DNA of 64,000 bases from Bacteroidota bacterium (GCA_023428135.1 JAEYZG010000016.1:233573-297572), one strand, 5' to 3'. Positions 28,295 through 38,195 are shown, counted from the first letter of the stretch. The notes: a model not told the origin generated them from the sequence alone. Made by a program: numbers and translations.

Positions 28295-29392
28295 ATGGAA
28301 AGAAATATTGTCCTCATAAGTCATGTGCATGTTTCTATTTATAAAATACCAACCCAAACTCCTGAAGCTGACGGGACTTTGGATTGGCATCATACTATTC
28401 TGGTCTATGTGGAAATAAATGGTGGCGGCAAAACAGGTATTGGTTATACTTATGCCAGTTATGCTACGGCTGTTTTTATCAAAGAAATGCTTTCCGAAAA
28501 AATAACAGGAATGAACATCTTTGATATTCCATCCATAAGTTATCAAATGATTCATGCAATACGGAATCAGGGAAGAGATGGAATATCATCCATGGCAATT
28601 TCTGCAATAGATACTGCGCTTTGGGATCTAAAAGCTAAAATACTTGATATTTCTTTAGTGAAATTATTAGGTAGATTAAAAGAAAAAGTAGAAGTATATG
28701 GAAGTGGTGGATTTACAAATTATTCTGATCAGCAATTGGAAGATCAGGTAAAGCTGTGGAAGTCTTTCGGAATGAATAAAATAAAAATTAAAATAGGACG
28801 AGATCCTAAAGAAGACGAAACCAGAATCATAAAACTTCAGAAATATTATGAAGGCAAGCCTGAGATATTTGTGGATGCCAATGGTGCATATCAGAAAAAA
28901 GAAGCTTTGTACTATGGTAAAAGGTTTGCAGAACTGGGAGTTGTATGGTTTGAAGAACCTGTCTCTTCAGATGATATTGATTCACTTAAGTATCTTACTG
29001 AAAAAGTACCTCCTCCAATAAATATCGCCGCGGGAGAATATGGCTATAATCTTTTCTATTTTAACAGAATACTAAAGGAAAAGGCTGTTGACATATTGCA
29101 AATAGATGCAACGAGATGCGGAGGATTCTCAGAAATGATAAAGGCAATGAATTTAGCGGATACATACAGCATTCCGGTCTCTACACATTGTGCTCCTTCT
29201 CTTCATCTACATGTGGCATGTGCTACAAACGTCATTCATATGGAATACTTTTATGATCATTATAAAATAGAGACAGAACTATTTGATGGTGCAATTACTC
29301 CTGTTAACGGATATCTGAAGCCTGACTATTCAAGACCTGGTATAGGATTGGAACTTAGGAAAAAAGATGCTGAAAAATTCTTGTACAGATAA
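28295..29392 (+). CDS. Enolase-superfamily (mandelate racemase/muconate lactonizing-like) enzyme
   Basis: 365 residues with an N-terminal capping domain and a C-terminal barrel. The catalytic KxK motif is MNKIKIKIGRD near residue 166; metal ligands follow as Asp in FVDANGAY, Glu in WFEEPVSSDD and Glu in AAGEYGYN. The C-terminal STHCAPSLHLHVACA carries the His expected in mandelate-racemase-like dehydratases. Probably a sugar-acid dehydratase or racemase. It overlaps the reading frame of, and is cotranscribed with, the next gene (start 29403). Substrate unknown. Confidence 0.87.
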   Translation: MERNIVLISHVHVSIYKIPTQTPEADGTLDWHHTILVYVEINGGGKTGIGYTYASYATAVFIKEMLSEKITGMNIFDIPSISYQMIHAIRNQGRDGISSMAISAIDTALWDLKAKILDISLVKLLGRLKEKVEVYGSGGFTNYSDQQLEDQVKLWKSFGMNKIKIKIGRDPKEDETRIIKLQKYYEGKPEIFVDANGAYQKKEALYYGKRFAELGVVWFEEPVSSDDIDSLKYLTEKVPPPINIAAGEYGYNLFYFNRILKEKAVDILQIDATRCGGFSEMIKAMNLADTYSIPVSTHCAPSLHLHVACATNVIHMEYFYDHYKIETELFDGAITPVNGYLKPDYSRPGIGLELRKKDAEKFLYR

Positions 29393-29402
29393 AATTATAT
29401 CG

Positions 29403-32363
29403 ATGGAATATAAAATATCCAATCTACCTTTAAATCTTCACGACAAATCCCCAGAAGTAAATGTAGAGCAACTATATAATGAGTTAAAAAATAAACTACA
29501 AGGGGAAGTCAGGTTTGATGAGGGAACTAGGGCAATGTATGCAACTGATGCATCTAATTACCGGCAGGTTCCTATTGGAGTTGTAATCCCTAAAAATTTA
29601 CAAGATATAATTATTACAACAGAAATCTGTCATAAGTATGGCGCTCCGCTATTATCCAGGGGCGGAGGGACAAGCCTGGCCGGGCAATGCTGTAATGTTG
29701 CCGTAGTGATGGATATGTCCAAATATTATAATCGAATTCTTTCAATCGATAAGGATTTAATGCTTGCTTCTGTAGAACCTGGAATTGTTTTGGATGAATT
29801 AAACAAGCAGGCTCAAAAGTTTGATCTGATATTCGGTCCTGATCCCTCTACTCACACTCATTGCACCTTAGGAGGTATGATTGGAAATAATTCTTGTGGA
29901 GTACATTCTGTAATGGCTGCAAACCATGGGCTTGGAGCCAGAACTTCAGATAATCTGCATTCAATGGAAATACTCACCTATGATGGTCTGCAAATGACTG
30001 TAGGAAGGACATCTGAGGAAGAGTTAAATAAGCTGATCAGCGAGGGTGGCCGTAAGGGGGAAATTTACAAACGACTGAAAAATTTAATTGATAAGTATGG
30101 TGATGAAATAAGAAAGCGCTTTCCTAAAATTCCAAGAAGAGTATCCGGCTATAACCTTGATGAATTGCTTCCTGAAAATGGATTTAATGTAGCCAGAGCA
30201 CTGGCTGGTACGGAAGGAACCTGTGTCGTTTTCTTAAATGCTACACTTCATTTGCTCCCAAATCCAGAAGCCCGATCTGTACTGATTTTGGGATATCCCG
30301 ATATAGTTCAGGCAGGAGCTCATGCTCATGAACTGTTGAAATATAAACCTATCGGATTAGAAGGTCTTGATGACCGGTTATATGACTTTATGGTACACAG
30401 GCATATGCATGTAGAAGACTTAAAACTTCTGCCCAAAGGCAAGGGCTGGCTTTTGGTTGAGTTTGGTGGTGAAAACAAGGAGGATGCTGATAACCAGGTA
30501 AAGCTGGTTATGGATGCATTGAAAAAAGGTGAGAATCCTCCAACCATGATATTTTATGACGATCCTGTACAAGAACAAAAATTATGGAGAATTAGAGAAG
30601 CAGGTCTTGGAGCCACTGCATTTGTTCCAGGATTAGACGATGCCTGGGAAGGTTGGGAAGATACAGCTGTTCATCCTGAAGAATTTGGTGATTATCTTAG
30701 TGACTTTTCAAAACTGTTGGATAAGTATAACTACTATTCTGCTTTATATGGTCACTTTGGTCAAGGACTATTACATTGCCGTATCAATTTTGATCTGGAA
30801 ACTGCTGATGGAATTATGCATTATAGAAAATTCCTTGATGAGGCATCAGATCTTGTAATCAAATATAATGGCTCTTTTTCCGGTGAACATGGAGATGGTC
30901 AATCTAAAGCAGAGCTTCTGTCAAAAATGTTTGGCAATGAGCTTATAGAAGCATTCAGAGAGTTTAAGTCTATATGGGATCCCAGAGGATTGATGAATCC
31001 TGGTAAAGTAAGCGATCCTTATCCTATTGTATCCAATCTAAGGCTTGGAGTTTCCTATAATCCTCAAGAACCTGAAACATATTTTAAATTTCCCGAAGAC
31101 AAGGGGAGTTTTGCCAGAGCAGCGCTGCGGTGCGTAGGTGTAGGAGAATGCAGGAAACATGATAAAGGAACAATGTGTCCAAGCTATATGGTTACCATGG
31201 AAGAACAGCATTCTACAAGAGGCCGTGCTCATAAGCTTTTTGAAATGCTTCGTGGAGAAGTCGTAAAGAAGGGGTGGAAGGATGAGTCAGTAAAAGAAGC
31301 ACTGGATTTATGTCTCGCCTGCAAGGGCTGTAAAGGTGATTGTCCTGTAAGGGTTGATATGGCCACTTATAAAGCAGAATTTTTAGCCCATTATTATAAA
31401 GGAAAACTAAGGCCACTCAGTGCTTACTTATTTGGAAGAATTGCTCAATTTTCAAGATTAGCAATGTTATTTCCGGGACTTTCCAATACAATAAAAAATT
31501 CATCTTTAACCGGAGGAATCATTAAAAAAATAACCGGCATAGCTAAAGAACGTCAGATGCCGGATTTTGCAGATGAAAGTTTTAAAAAATGGTTCTTTAA
31601 AAGGAAAATTGTAAATGAAGGAAAACCTATTGTGATTCTCTGGGCAGATACCTTCAATAATTATTTTCATCCTCACATTGCTATTGCGGCAACGGAAGTA
31701 CTGGAGTACCTGGGATTTCAGGTGAAGGTGTTTTCACAGCCTCTTTGCTGTGGCAGACCTCTGTATGATTTCGGAATGCTTGAAACAGCTCAGAAATGGC
31801 TTCTGGAAGTATTGGAATATGTAAAGGATGATATCAGGAAGGGAGTAAATATTGTTGGTCTGGAACCTAGTTGTGTAAGCGTTTTTAGGGATGAACTCAT
31901 CAATCTCTTTCCTAATAATGATGATGCAAACAGAGTTAGCAAGAATACTTTGAGCTTTAGTGAATTTTTAGAAAAAAAAGTTAAAGATTACAGCTTTCCT
32001 CAATTAAAAAGAAAAGCAATTATTCATGGTCATTGTCATCATAAAGCGATTATAAAGATGAAAGATGAACTATCAGTTTTAAAAAAACTAGGACTTGATT
32101 GTAATGTGCTTGATGCCGGATGTTGTGGTATGGCAGGGAGTTTTGGTTTTGAAGAAAAGAATTACAAAATATCAGTTGCAGCCGGAGAACGTATTTTGCT
32201 TCCGGAGATAAGAAAAATTGAAGATGATACACTTGTAGTAATGAATGGTTTCAGTTGTAAAGAACAAGTATCTCAGCTGACTGACAAACGTTCTTTCCAT
32301 CTTGTAGAAATTATAAAAATGTCAATAGAAACAGGGAAAAGTCATTCCGAAAATATAAAATGA
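29403..32363 (+). CDS. FAD-linked oxidase fused to Fe-S (CCG-domain) oxidoreductase, GlcD/Dld-GlpC type
   Basis: 986 residues from ATG 29403 (MEYKISNLPLNL); an ATG at 29367 would overlap the previous gene. The N-terminal half is a VAO-type FAD domain: PLLSRGGGTSLAGQCCN, THTHCTLGGMIGNNSCG and SGEHGDGQ. Two ferredoxin-like Cys clusters follow (CVGVGECRKHDKGTMCP and CLACKGCKGDCPV). The C-terminal part has two CCG motifs (QPLCCGRPLYD, DAGCCGMAGSFG). This is the architecture of large 2-hydroxyacid dehydrogenases passing electrons to quinone. With the two preceding genes it suggests a hydroxy-/sugar-acid oxidation pathway (inference). Confidence 0.92.
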   Translation: MEYKISNLPLNLHDKSPEVNVEQLYNELKNKLQGEVRFDEGTRAMYATDASNYRQVPIGVVIPKNLQDIIITTEICHKYGAPLLSRGGGTSLAGQCCNVAVVMDMSKYYNRILSIDKDLMLASVEPGIVLDELNKQAQKFDLIFGPDPSTHTHCTLGGMIGNNSCGVHSVMAANHGLGARTSDNLHSMEILTYDGLQMTVGRTSEEELNKLISEGGRKGEIYKRLKNLIDKYGDEIRKRFPKIPRRVSGYNLDELLPENGFNVARALAGTEGTCVVFLNATLHLLPNPEARSVLILGYPDIVQAGAHAHELLKYKPIGLEGLDDRLYDFMVHRHMHVEDLKLLPKGKGWLLVEFGGENKEDADNQVKLVMDALKKGENPPTMIFYDDPVQEQKLWRIREAGLGATAFVPGLDDAWEGWEDTAVHPEEFGDYLSDFSKLLDKYNYYSALYGHFGQGLLHCRINFDLETADGIMHYRKFLDEASDLVIKYNGSFSGEHGDGQSKAELLSKMFGNELIEAFREFKSIWDPRGLMNPGKVSDPYPIVSNLRLGVSYNPQEPETYFKFPEDKGSFARAALRCVGVGECRKHDKGTMCPSYMVTMEEQHSTRGRAHKLFEMLRGEVVKKGWKDESVKEALDLCLACKGCKGDCPVRVDMATYKAEFLAHYYKGKLRPLSAYLFGRIAQFSRLAMLFPGLSNTIKNSSLTGGIIKKITGIAKERQMPDFADESFKKWFFKRKIVNEGKPIVILWADTFNNYFHPHIAIAATEVLEYLGFQVKVFSQPLCCGRPLYDFGMLETAQKWLLEVLEYVKDDIRKGVNIVGLEPSCVSVFRDELINLFPNNDDANRVSKNTLSFSEFLEKKVKDYSFPQLKRKAIIHGHCHHKAIIKMKDELSVLKKLGLDCNVLDAGCCGMAGSFGFEEKNYKISVAAGERILLPEIRKIEDDTLVVMNGFSCKEQVSQLTDKRSFHLVEIIKMSIETGKSHSENIK

Positions 32364-32783
32364 TGTTTGCCGGAATATATTACTAGCATTGATCATGTCC
32401 TTAAAATTCGTGAATTACTATCCTGATTTTCGCATATCATAGACCAGAAACACTTCCAGTACTTTTGACCGGAATTTATTTTCAAACAGAAGAAGGATTT
32501 TAAGTTAATATTTCACTTTAAGGATAATTGTTATGAGAATAGTATATTTTTTTTAATAGTAATTAATTTACATCGATAGTGCGGGGATTTCCTCGCCTAT
32601 TCTTAAAAAAAATAGCAACTAGAGGTCTGGTTGATTAAAGGTAGTTTTTGCTTGATCAGGCAGATAGTGAATAATATTACCTTTATCTGGACGATGACCT
32701 TATCCTGGTGTCATTTGTTAAAATTGTATCACTTTATCTAAGAACCAAAACGAACTTGTTTTAATCTGAAGTTCATGGAAAAA
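32364..32783. other. Intergenic region, no gene seen
   Basis: About 420 bases between convergent genes. I read both strands and found only short random frames. A GC-richer patch near 32581-32600 has no matching partner that I can see. Confidence 0.4.
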
Positions 32784-32812
32784 AATGACCTTGACTTTAC
32801 ATCAAGATCATT
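32784..32812 (-). terminator. Terminator after the DUF892 ferritin-like gene
   Basis: Stem ATGACCTTGA / TCAAGATCAT (one G-T pair). On the minus strand it is followed by a run of T. It lies 22 bases after the DUF892 stop. Confidence 0.75.
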
Positions 32813-32834
32813 TTTATTTAGGACTAACATTACA

Positions 32835-33332
32835 TTACGCCATTGCTTTTTGATTGACTGATTTTTTAGCCAGATCATTGAGCTTTGTGTCTGCTTTCTG
32901 TTCTTCATTCAATATTTCAGAAAGCAATTGATGTATTTCTTTATGTCCTAACTTCTCAGCATAATGAACTACAGTTCCATAACCGGAAATTTCATAATGC
33001 TCAATTTTCTGAGCAGCAGCAATCAGCCCTGCATCTTTTACTTCAGGCGTTGCATTTTCGTCAATCAGGTCTTTACCCTCTTCAATTAACCCTTCCATGG
33101 CAATGCATTTCGTATTACCGTGTTTGATATTTAGTAACGTGAAAACCCTGTCTAATTTTTCCTTTTGTCCTTTAGTCTCCTCAAGATGAGATTCAAAAGC
33201 TTCCTTTAATTTAGGGTTATTCGCTTCTTTGGCCATCTTAGGTAATGCCTGAACCAATTGTCTTTCTGCACTATATAGATCTTTGAGCTCATATTCAAAA
33301 AGATCTTCCAGGTTTTTAAGTTTTTTTGTCAT
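32835..33332 (-). CDS. Ferritin-like DUF892 / YciE-YciF family stress protein
   Basis: 165 residues, all-helical. The pattern DLFEYELKDLYSAERQLVQALPKMA, then EESHLEET-like (FESHLEETKGQKEKL), and a late KIEHYEISGYGTVVHYAEKLGH is characteristic of the YciE/YciF family, with the Glu/His residues of a four-helix di-metal bundle. It is associated with osmotic and general stress; the biochemical role is unclear. Monocistronic, with its own terminator. Confidence 0.9.
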   Translation of the reverse strand: MTKKLKNLEDLFEYELKDLYSAERQLVQALPKMAKEANNPKLKEAFESHLEETKGQKEKLDRVFTLLNIKHGNTKCIAMEGLIEEGKDLIDENATPEVKDAGLIAAAQKIEHYEISGYGTVVHYAEKLGHKEIHQLLSEILNEEQKADTKLNDLAKKSVNQKAMA

Positions 33333-33580
33333 TATAATTTTTTACTGATTCTCTAAAAAAACATCTCCCGTTTTTGAATTGTTTTTTTCTTAAAGTTTAT
33401 ATGAATTTCCAATTACCTTTTAATCCAGGTATAAGTATTATAGATATTTAATGTGAGTAGTGCTATATGTCTGAAATACAGAAGGTGGTTTAGGTGTCTC
33501 TTCGCTTTATATAAACAAAGGAGCTTCCAATTTAGTTAAGTTCTCCTGTTTGTTAATCAATATTATATCTTAAGTTAAAA

Positions 33581-34099
33581 ATGGTTATGAGCTCTGTACA
33601 TGAAGATCTTGAGAGAATCAGGGATGTTTTGGCTTCCAATGACAAGACATTATCAGTTGCAGAAAGTGTAACCGGCGGAAATATACAAGCTTTATTAGCT
33701 TCCGTTCCTATGGCTCTTGACTTTTATCAGGGAGGTATAACAACTTATAATATTGGACAAAAAGTAAAACATCTGGGAGTAGAGCCAATTCATGCAAGTA
33801 AACTTAATAGTGTATCAGGCAAAGTAGCCAGGGAATTGGCTTTTGGAGCTATCAAGCTATTTATGAGTGATTTTGCCATTGCTGTTACAGGTTATGTGGG
33901 ACCTGATGAAAATAATGATTCAGGTAGGCCCATTGCATTTGTTTCTATTTCAATGATTACGAATGAGAAAATATCTGAAGTATATCATGAAAAGATTGAA
34001 TATGAATTAAAGGCTAGAGATGAAGTACAAAGATACTTTGCCGAATGTGCTATAAGAATATTCTGTCAATATTTATCGAGAATGTTCAGTAAGGATTAA
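33581..34099 (+). CDS. CinA C-terminal family protein (nicotinamide-nucleotide amidase-like)
   Basis: 172 residues. It has the CinA-C core: SVAESVTGGNIQALLASVP with the catalytic Ser region, FYQGGITTYN, VSGKVARELA and AIAVTGYVGPDE. The common family form is AESCTGG; here it is AESVTGG, a mild deviation. Standalone versions such as PncC deamidate nicotinamide mononucleotide in pyridine-nucleotide salvage. It lacks the N-terminal molybdopterin-like domain of full CinA. A second ATG two codons downstream is equally possible as start. Confidence 0.85.
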   Translation: MVMSSVHEDLERIRDVLASNDKTLSVAESVTGGNIQALLASVPMALDFYQGGITTYNIGQKVKHLGVEPIHASKLNSVSGKVARELAFGAIKLFMSDFAIAVTGYVGPDENNDSGRPIAFVSISMITNEKISEVYHEKIEYELKARDEVQRYFAECAIRIFCQYLSRMFSKD

Positions 34100-34267
34100 C
34101 GAATTAAAATTGTTTTCTTAATCATTTTCGAGGACTGATCCTTTCCAGTCATTATTCTCTCAATTCAGACATTTTAACCAATCCTGAAATCTTATTTATT
34201 TAAGACGTAGGTATCCGATTAGTTAATTATCTTATTATTAGAATTGATCATTTTGCAGCATATTCCC

Positions 34268-34952
34268 TTAATGAGTACTATAACTGTGCGGGTCTGTCGG
34301 AACGCATGGTTCAATTTTGATAGCTGATCTTTTTGGTTCAATCTCATGGCCATATTTTAATGAATATACCTGAGTAAATTCAGCACCAAAGAACAGAAGG
34401 AGACATGAATAATAAACCCATAATCAAATTAGAATTAATGTACCTGCTACCCAAAAGGCAGATTCAGGTTTTGCCAATGAAAAGTATAAAGTCAGTCCGT
34501 ATTGGACAATCATGAATAAAGCTGCTGTGACAGAGGCCCCAACCCATACAGTTTTAAATTGAATTCTGACATATGGTAGTATCTTAAAAATCAAAGCAAA
34601 CATACAAGTTATAATTCCAAGGGAGATAGCAAAATTTAATATGTGAAATGTATATAGCAAAAGTCAGGTAACCTGCTTGTAAAGCATTCACTTAATTCAG
34701 AAAGTATACCGGTAACTGTCATTGAAATAAGCAACAAAAAACCAATGGTTAAAACGATTCCAAAGGTTTTAGTTCCTTCAAATTAAACTTTTAATATTCC
34801 TGTATCTTCTTTTGTTTTTACTTTCCACATTCTGTTGAGGGCTTTATGCAATTGCATAAAGTGAGTAGTAGCATTTAATACCAGGATACCAATATCTTTA
34901 TAAGAAAACTCTGATTCAAAGTTTTAAACCACGTCTTACTATTATAAAACAT
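34268..34952 (-). pseudogene. YihY/BrkB-like membrane protein, degraded
   Basis: Reading the minus strand from about 34952 gives pieces of a YihY (UPF0761) protein in order: MFYNSKTWFKTLNQSF, then HKALNRMWKVKTKEDTG, an in-frame TAA, GTKTFGIVLTIGFLLLISM, a frame change near 34660, and FKILPYVRIQFKTVWVGAS. After LAKPESAFWVAGTLILI comes an in-frame TGA at 34424-34426, followed by LWVYYSCLLLFFGAEFTQVY, ending at TAA 34268. The LWVYYS..LFFGAEFTQ motif is the family hallmark. At least two stops, a frameshift and an internal deletion (the AAALAYYT region is missing) show the gene is dead. Confidence 0.8.
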
Positions 34953-35037
34953 ATTAATTGTTACCTCTTGTTCAATAAATTTTCGAACGATATTAAATTC
35001 ACAGCAGTTTTTGAAGTAGACATAATTATACACTCAT

Positions 35038-36852
35038 ATGAAGAAGACTATGATAGGATTAATTTCACTTTTGGCTGGAATTGTCCTTGCAATAAATACA
35101 TACGGACAATCTGATCTGGGACCAAATTCATCAATATTGGATTCGGCAATGATAACTAATCCCAACTTTCTTGTGACTATTATTTCAGGGGTGTTGATGG
35201 CTCTGGGTTTTCAGTTTATATTGACTAATTTATCAGTAGCATTAGGAATCACATCAATTGGTAATATCAAACAGAAAACGGAAAGATATCTGCGAAATAC
35301 TTATGTGAATAAAAAAGAAGGATATAGCGAAGAGGAACCCAAAGAAGAAACTAATAAAGTGGCTTCCAAATTTATGTCTCTCGCAGGAGGATGGACTATG
35401 GTTACGGGAGCTATATCACTATTTCTTGCTTGTATGTTAGCTGTAAAATTGTCATTGATAGAAAGCAATGTAATTGGCTTTACTTTAGGCCTTGTAATTT
35501 GGGCAGTATTCAGTATGACAATGATTTATCTGGAATCAAGAGCTCTTGGTTCGATAATCAGTGGAGTCTGGGGAGCAGCAATTACTGCTATCAGGTCTGG
35601 GATTTCAGGTGCAGGTTCAATATTTTCAAGTCGTGAAACTCAGGAGGAAAGGGATAGAAATATGGTTGATAAAATCAGAGATGAAGTCTATCAGTTAATG
35701 GAAGACCCCCAGTTGAATACAAAGTTTGATAATGTTATTGAAAAGATCAGACCAAGATTTGATACCCATCAATTCAGGAGAGAACTAGCCGATTTGTTGA
35801 ATGAAATAAAAATTGAACAAAAGGGAAGCGTCTCTCCATATGTCAAGGAACTTTTTATTAAAGTTGCAGAAAAGGAACCTGCTTTTAGCAGAACAGATGT
35901 ATCAAGTTTAGATAAAATATTTGAAAGCGTACTCGCCAGTTTAGGTCTTTCAGGTGTGTCCAGACAAGCAGGCGGCCTTGGAGCTAAAGCTTCTGAGTAT
36001 GTTAAAGATGAGGTCGTACCAAAAGTTAAGGAAGAGTATATTCCTAAATTAAAAGAAGAATATCTACCCAAAATTAAAGATGAAGTGGAGCATTATGTTA
36101 TGGATAGAAATCCATCTGACACAGACCCTGAAATTGTAAGGGCGGAAATCGATGAGATATTTAGTCATGAAGTAGATATTGCAAAAATAAGAAGTGAGGG
36201 AAAATTATTTGATAAGAATGACATTGCTACGGCAGTTGCAGATCAGAAAGGAGTAACTCGTTCTGAAGCTTTGAATGTAGCAGATAAATTGGAAGATGCT
36301 TTAAATTCTATATTGCGTTCATCTAAGATTAAAGAAATAGTAAGTTCCAGATTTGAGGAGACTAAAGAACAGGTTAAAGAAAAAGCTAAGGAAACACTTG
36401 GTTCAAAGAAAGATGAATACATGGGGAAATTGGAAGGCAGATTCCAGAATTTGTTTAGAAGAATAGATCGTCCTGAGTTGGATTATAATCTTTTGAAAAA
36501 GGAATTCATGTTTATGGTTCAGAATCCTAAACTGGCACCAAAGGTATTAAAGTTGAAGCTGAATCAAATGGATACTGATACCTTAGTCGGACTTTTAACT
36601 GCAAGCGGAACACTAAACAAGTCAGAAATTGAAAAGGTAGTGCGCAAATTCGATGAGGTGAGATCTGATAGCGTTCAAAGAATGGATGAAGCAGAGGATT
36701 TAATTACTCGTAAAACCAGGGAAGCGAGTCAATTCGCTTTGGAAAAAGCTGAAAACACCAGAAAACTTGCAGCGGAAGCTGGATGGTGGTTGTTTGCAAT
36801 GCTGGTAATATCAGGAGTAGCTGCGGGATTAGGTGGAATTGTAGGAATGTGA
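35038..36852 (+). CDS. Large membrane protein with apolipoprotein-like helical middle, unknown function
   Basis: 604 residues. An N-terminal signal or helix (MKKTMIGLISLLAGIVLAI) precedes membrane helices near 44-68, 118-145 and 150-170, with a last one near 583-602. The 400 residues between are highly charged and helical. At 326-349 there are three exact-length octads (VVPKVKEE, YIPKLKEE, YLPKIKDE). Around 440-460 is another Lys/Glu run (EETKEQVKEKAKETLG), and at 190-200 an amphipathic Gly/Ser segment. This resembles membrane-bound scaffold proteins, but I recognise no family. It starts beside the dead YihY gene on the other strand and has its own terminator. Confidence 0.8.
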   Translation: MKKTMIGLISLLAGIVLAINTYGQSDLGPNSSILDSAMITNPNFLVTIISGVLMALGFQFILTNLSVALGITSIGNIKQKTERYLRNTYVNKKEGYSEEEPKEETNKVASKFMSLAGGWTMVTGAISLFLACMLAVKLSLIESNVIGFTLGLVIWAVFSMTMIYLESRALGSIISGVWGAAITAIRSGISGAGSIFSSRETQEERDRNMVDKIRDEVYQLMEDPQLNTKFDNVIEKIRPRFDTHQFRRELADLLNEIKIEQKGSVSPYVKELFIKVAEKEPAFSRTDVSSLDKIFESVLASLGLSGVSRQAGGLGAKASEYVKDEVVPKVKEEYIPKLKEEYLPKIKDEVEHYVMDRNPSDTDPEIVRAEIDEIFSHEVDIAKIRSEGKLFDKNDIATAVADQKGVTRSEALNVADKLEDALNSILRSSKIKEIVSSRFEETKEQVKEKAKETLGSKKDEYMGKLEGRFQNLFRRIDRPELDYNLLKKEFMFMVQNPKLAPKVLKLKLNQMDTDTLVGLLTASGTLNKSEIEKVVRKFDEVRSDSVQRMDEAEDLITRKTREASQFALEKAENTRKLAAEAGWWLFAMLVISGVAAGLGGIVGM

Positions 36853-36887
36853 TTTAAATAAAGTAATTCATTCCCTATTTAGAATAA

Positions 36888-36924
36888 TAAAAAAGGATAT
36901 GTCTTTGCATATCCTTTTTTATTA
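36888..36924 (+). terminator. Terminator after the 604-residue membrane protein
   Basis: Stem AAAAAGGATATG / CATATCCTTTTT with a short loop and T run. The A-rich 5' flank would let it also serve the convergent gene at 36994. Confidence 0.88.
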
Positions 36925-36993
36925 TTTCTCCAAAACCAATCCTGATATACTACTCTAACTATTGAAAAGAATAAAACTATTTCTTATCTGAAT

Positions 36994-37482
36994 TTAGCTT
37001 TCTTGTATTTGAGTAATTATTTCATCCGTGACTTTAATCAATGACTTTTTAAGTTGCTGAGTCAGTTTATCTAAATCATTAAAGTCCGGATTCTCGAGAA
37101 GTATTACTTCAAGTACAGAATATTGTGGTCTGGTTGTTCTGTCTTTATTCCATTTGGTTGCTTTTAATATTTGCCAATACTTATCTTGAACTTCTAAGTT
37201 CTGACCAAGAAGCCAAATCTCAAACCTCATTTTAGGATGGTTTAATACCAACCCAAATCGAAGTTTTCTTTTCTTTAAAAAGTCATTGGAAAAATAGAAG
37301 TAGGTATAGTCCATATAACCTTGAAAAAGGTTTCCAAAAGAATATCTGTCAGATAAGTCGATTGAAAAAGAAGAATTCAGTTTCATCACAAATTTTACAA
37401 GTTTGCTATATGCTTCCTGGATATATCCTTTGTCAAGCTGTTCTTTATAGATTTTTATATAGTCGTTTACTGTTTTTTTCAT
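36994..37482 (-). CDS. DUF7000-like protein of unknown function
   Basis: 162 residues, soluble, with no signal. VNDYIKIYKEQLDKGYIQEAY, GNLFQGYMDYTYFYF and MRFEIWLLGQN...WQILKATKWNK match what I remember of the DUF7000 family (found in Firmicutes and Bacteroidota), whose function is unknown. It is convergent with the preceding membrane protein and divergent from the DinB gene. Confidence 0.75.
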   Translation of the reverse strand: MKKTVNDYIKIYKEQLDKGYIQEAYSKLVKFVMKLNSSFSIDLSDRYSFGNLFQGYMDYTYFYFSNDFLKKRKLRFGLVLNHPKMRFEIWLLGQNLEVQDKYWQILKATKWNKDRTTRPQYSVLEVILLENPDFNDLDKLTQQLKKSLIKVTDEIITQIQES

Positions 37483-37608
37483 GTTAAAAGTGTTGGTATT
37501 GAATTTAATACCTAAGATATAAAATTGAGTTTATTTAAGAAAACTTGTTTGAATTAGGTGATTTTTCTTTTAATAAAATAACACCTTCAATAGGTATTGG
37601 TTATAGAG

Positions 37609-37642
37609 AAAAGCCAGTCTCTAGCAAACTGGCTTTTTATTC
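37609..37642 (+). terminator. Orphan hairpin terminator between divergent genes
   Basis: Stem AAAAGCCAGT / ACTGGCTTTT with a T run on the plus strand. No plus-strand gene ends upstream of it: the 35038 gene has its own terminator 700 bases away. It lies 50 bases before the DinB start. Confidence 0.7.
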
Positions 37643-37691
37643 ATTCGGAGTGATATATAGTTCTCATTTTGTTTAAAAGGTTATAAAATCT

Positions 37692-38195
37692 ATGCAATCA
37701 ACCGCTATTACGAGTTCTATGCTCAAAGAATTTAAGAAGGAAGTACCAGCGACCAGAAAATGTCTGGAACGTGTCCCCGAAGATCTATTTGGATATAAAC
37801 CACATCCAACATCTATGGAGCTTGGATATCTGACAACACTTGTTGCTCAAATTCCACTTTGGATAGCGGCTATGATTGACAATGGCGAAATTGACCTTCA
37901 CACTTTTACACGACGAAGCCCAAAATCAACTGTTGATATGGTTTCTTATTTCGAAGACAATATCAATAAAGCTAAAACATCATTACAAAATATCAAGGAT
38001 GAGGACCTCTCCAGGACTTTTACTTTGAAAACTCAGGGCAAAGTCCTGATATCTCAGAAGCTGGAAGAAGCAATATCAGAAGCAATCAATCACTGGATCC
38101 ATCATCGCGGCCAGCTGACAGTTTATATGAGAATGAATGGTATTCCGGTTCCATCGATATACGGACCATCTGCAGACGAGAATCCATTCCAATAG
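37692..38195 (+). CDS. DinB-family protein
   Basis: 167 residues forming a four-helix bundle. The C-terminal HWIHHRGQLTVYMRMNGIPVP...YGPSADE is the DinB signature, with His residues that, together with an N-terminal one, bind a divalent metal. DinB proteins are putative metal-dependent transferases, some using mycothiol or bacillithiol; Bacteroidota commonly use bacillithiol. Soluble, apparently monocistronic, and preceded by a hairpin that could attenuate its transcription. Confidence 0.88.
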   Translation: MQSTAITSSMLKEFKKEVPATRKCLERVPEDLFGYKPHPTSMELGYLTTLVAQIPLWIAAMIDNGEIDLHTFTRRSPKSTVDMVSYFEDNINKAKTSLQNIKDEDLSRTFTLKTQGKVLISQKLEEAISEAINHWIHHRGQLTVYMRMNGIPVPSIYGPSADENPFQ

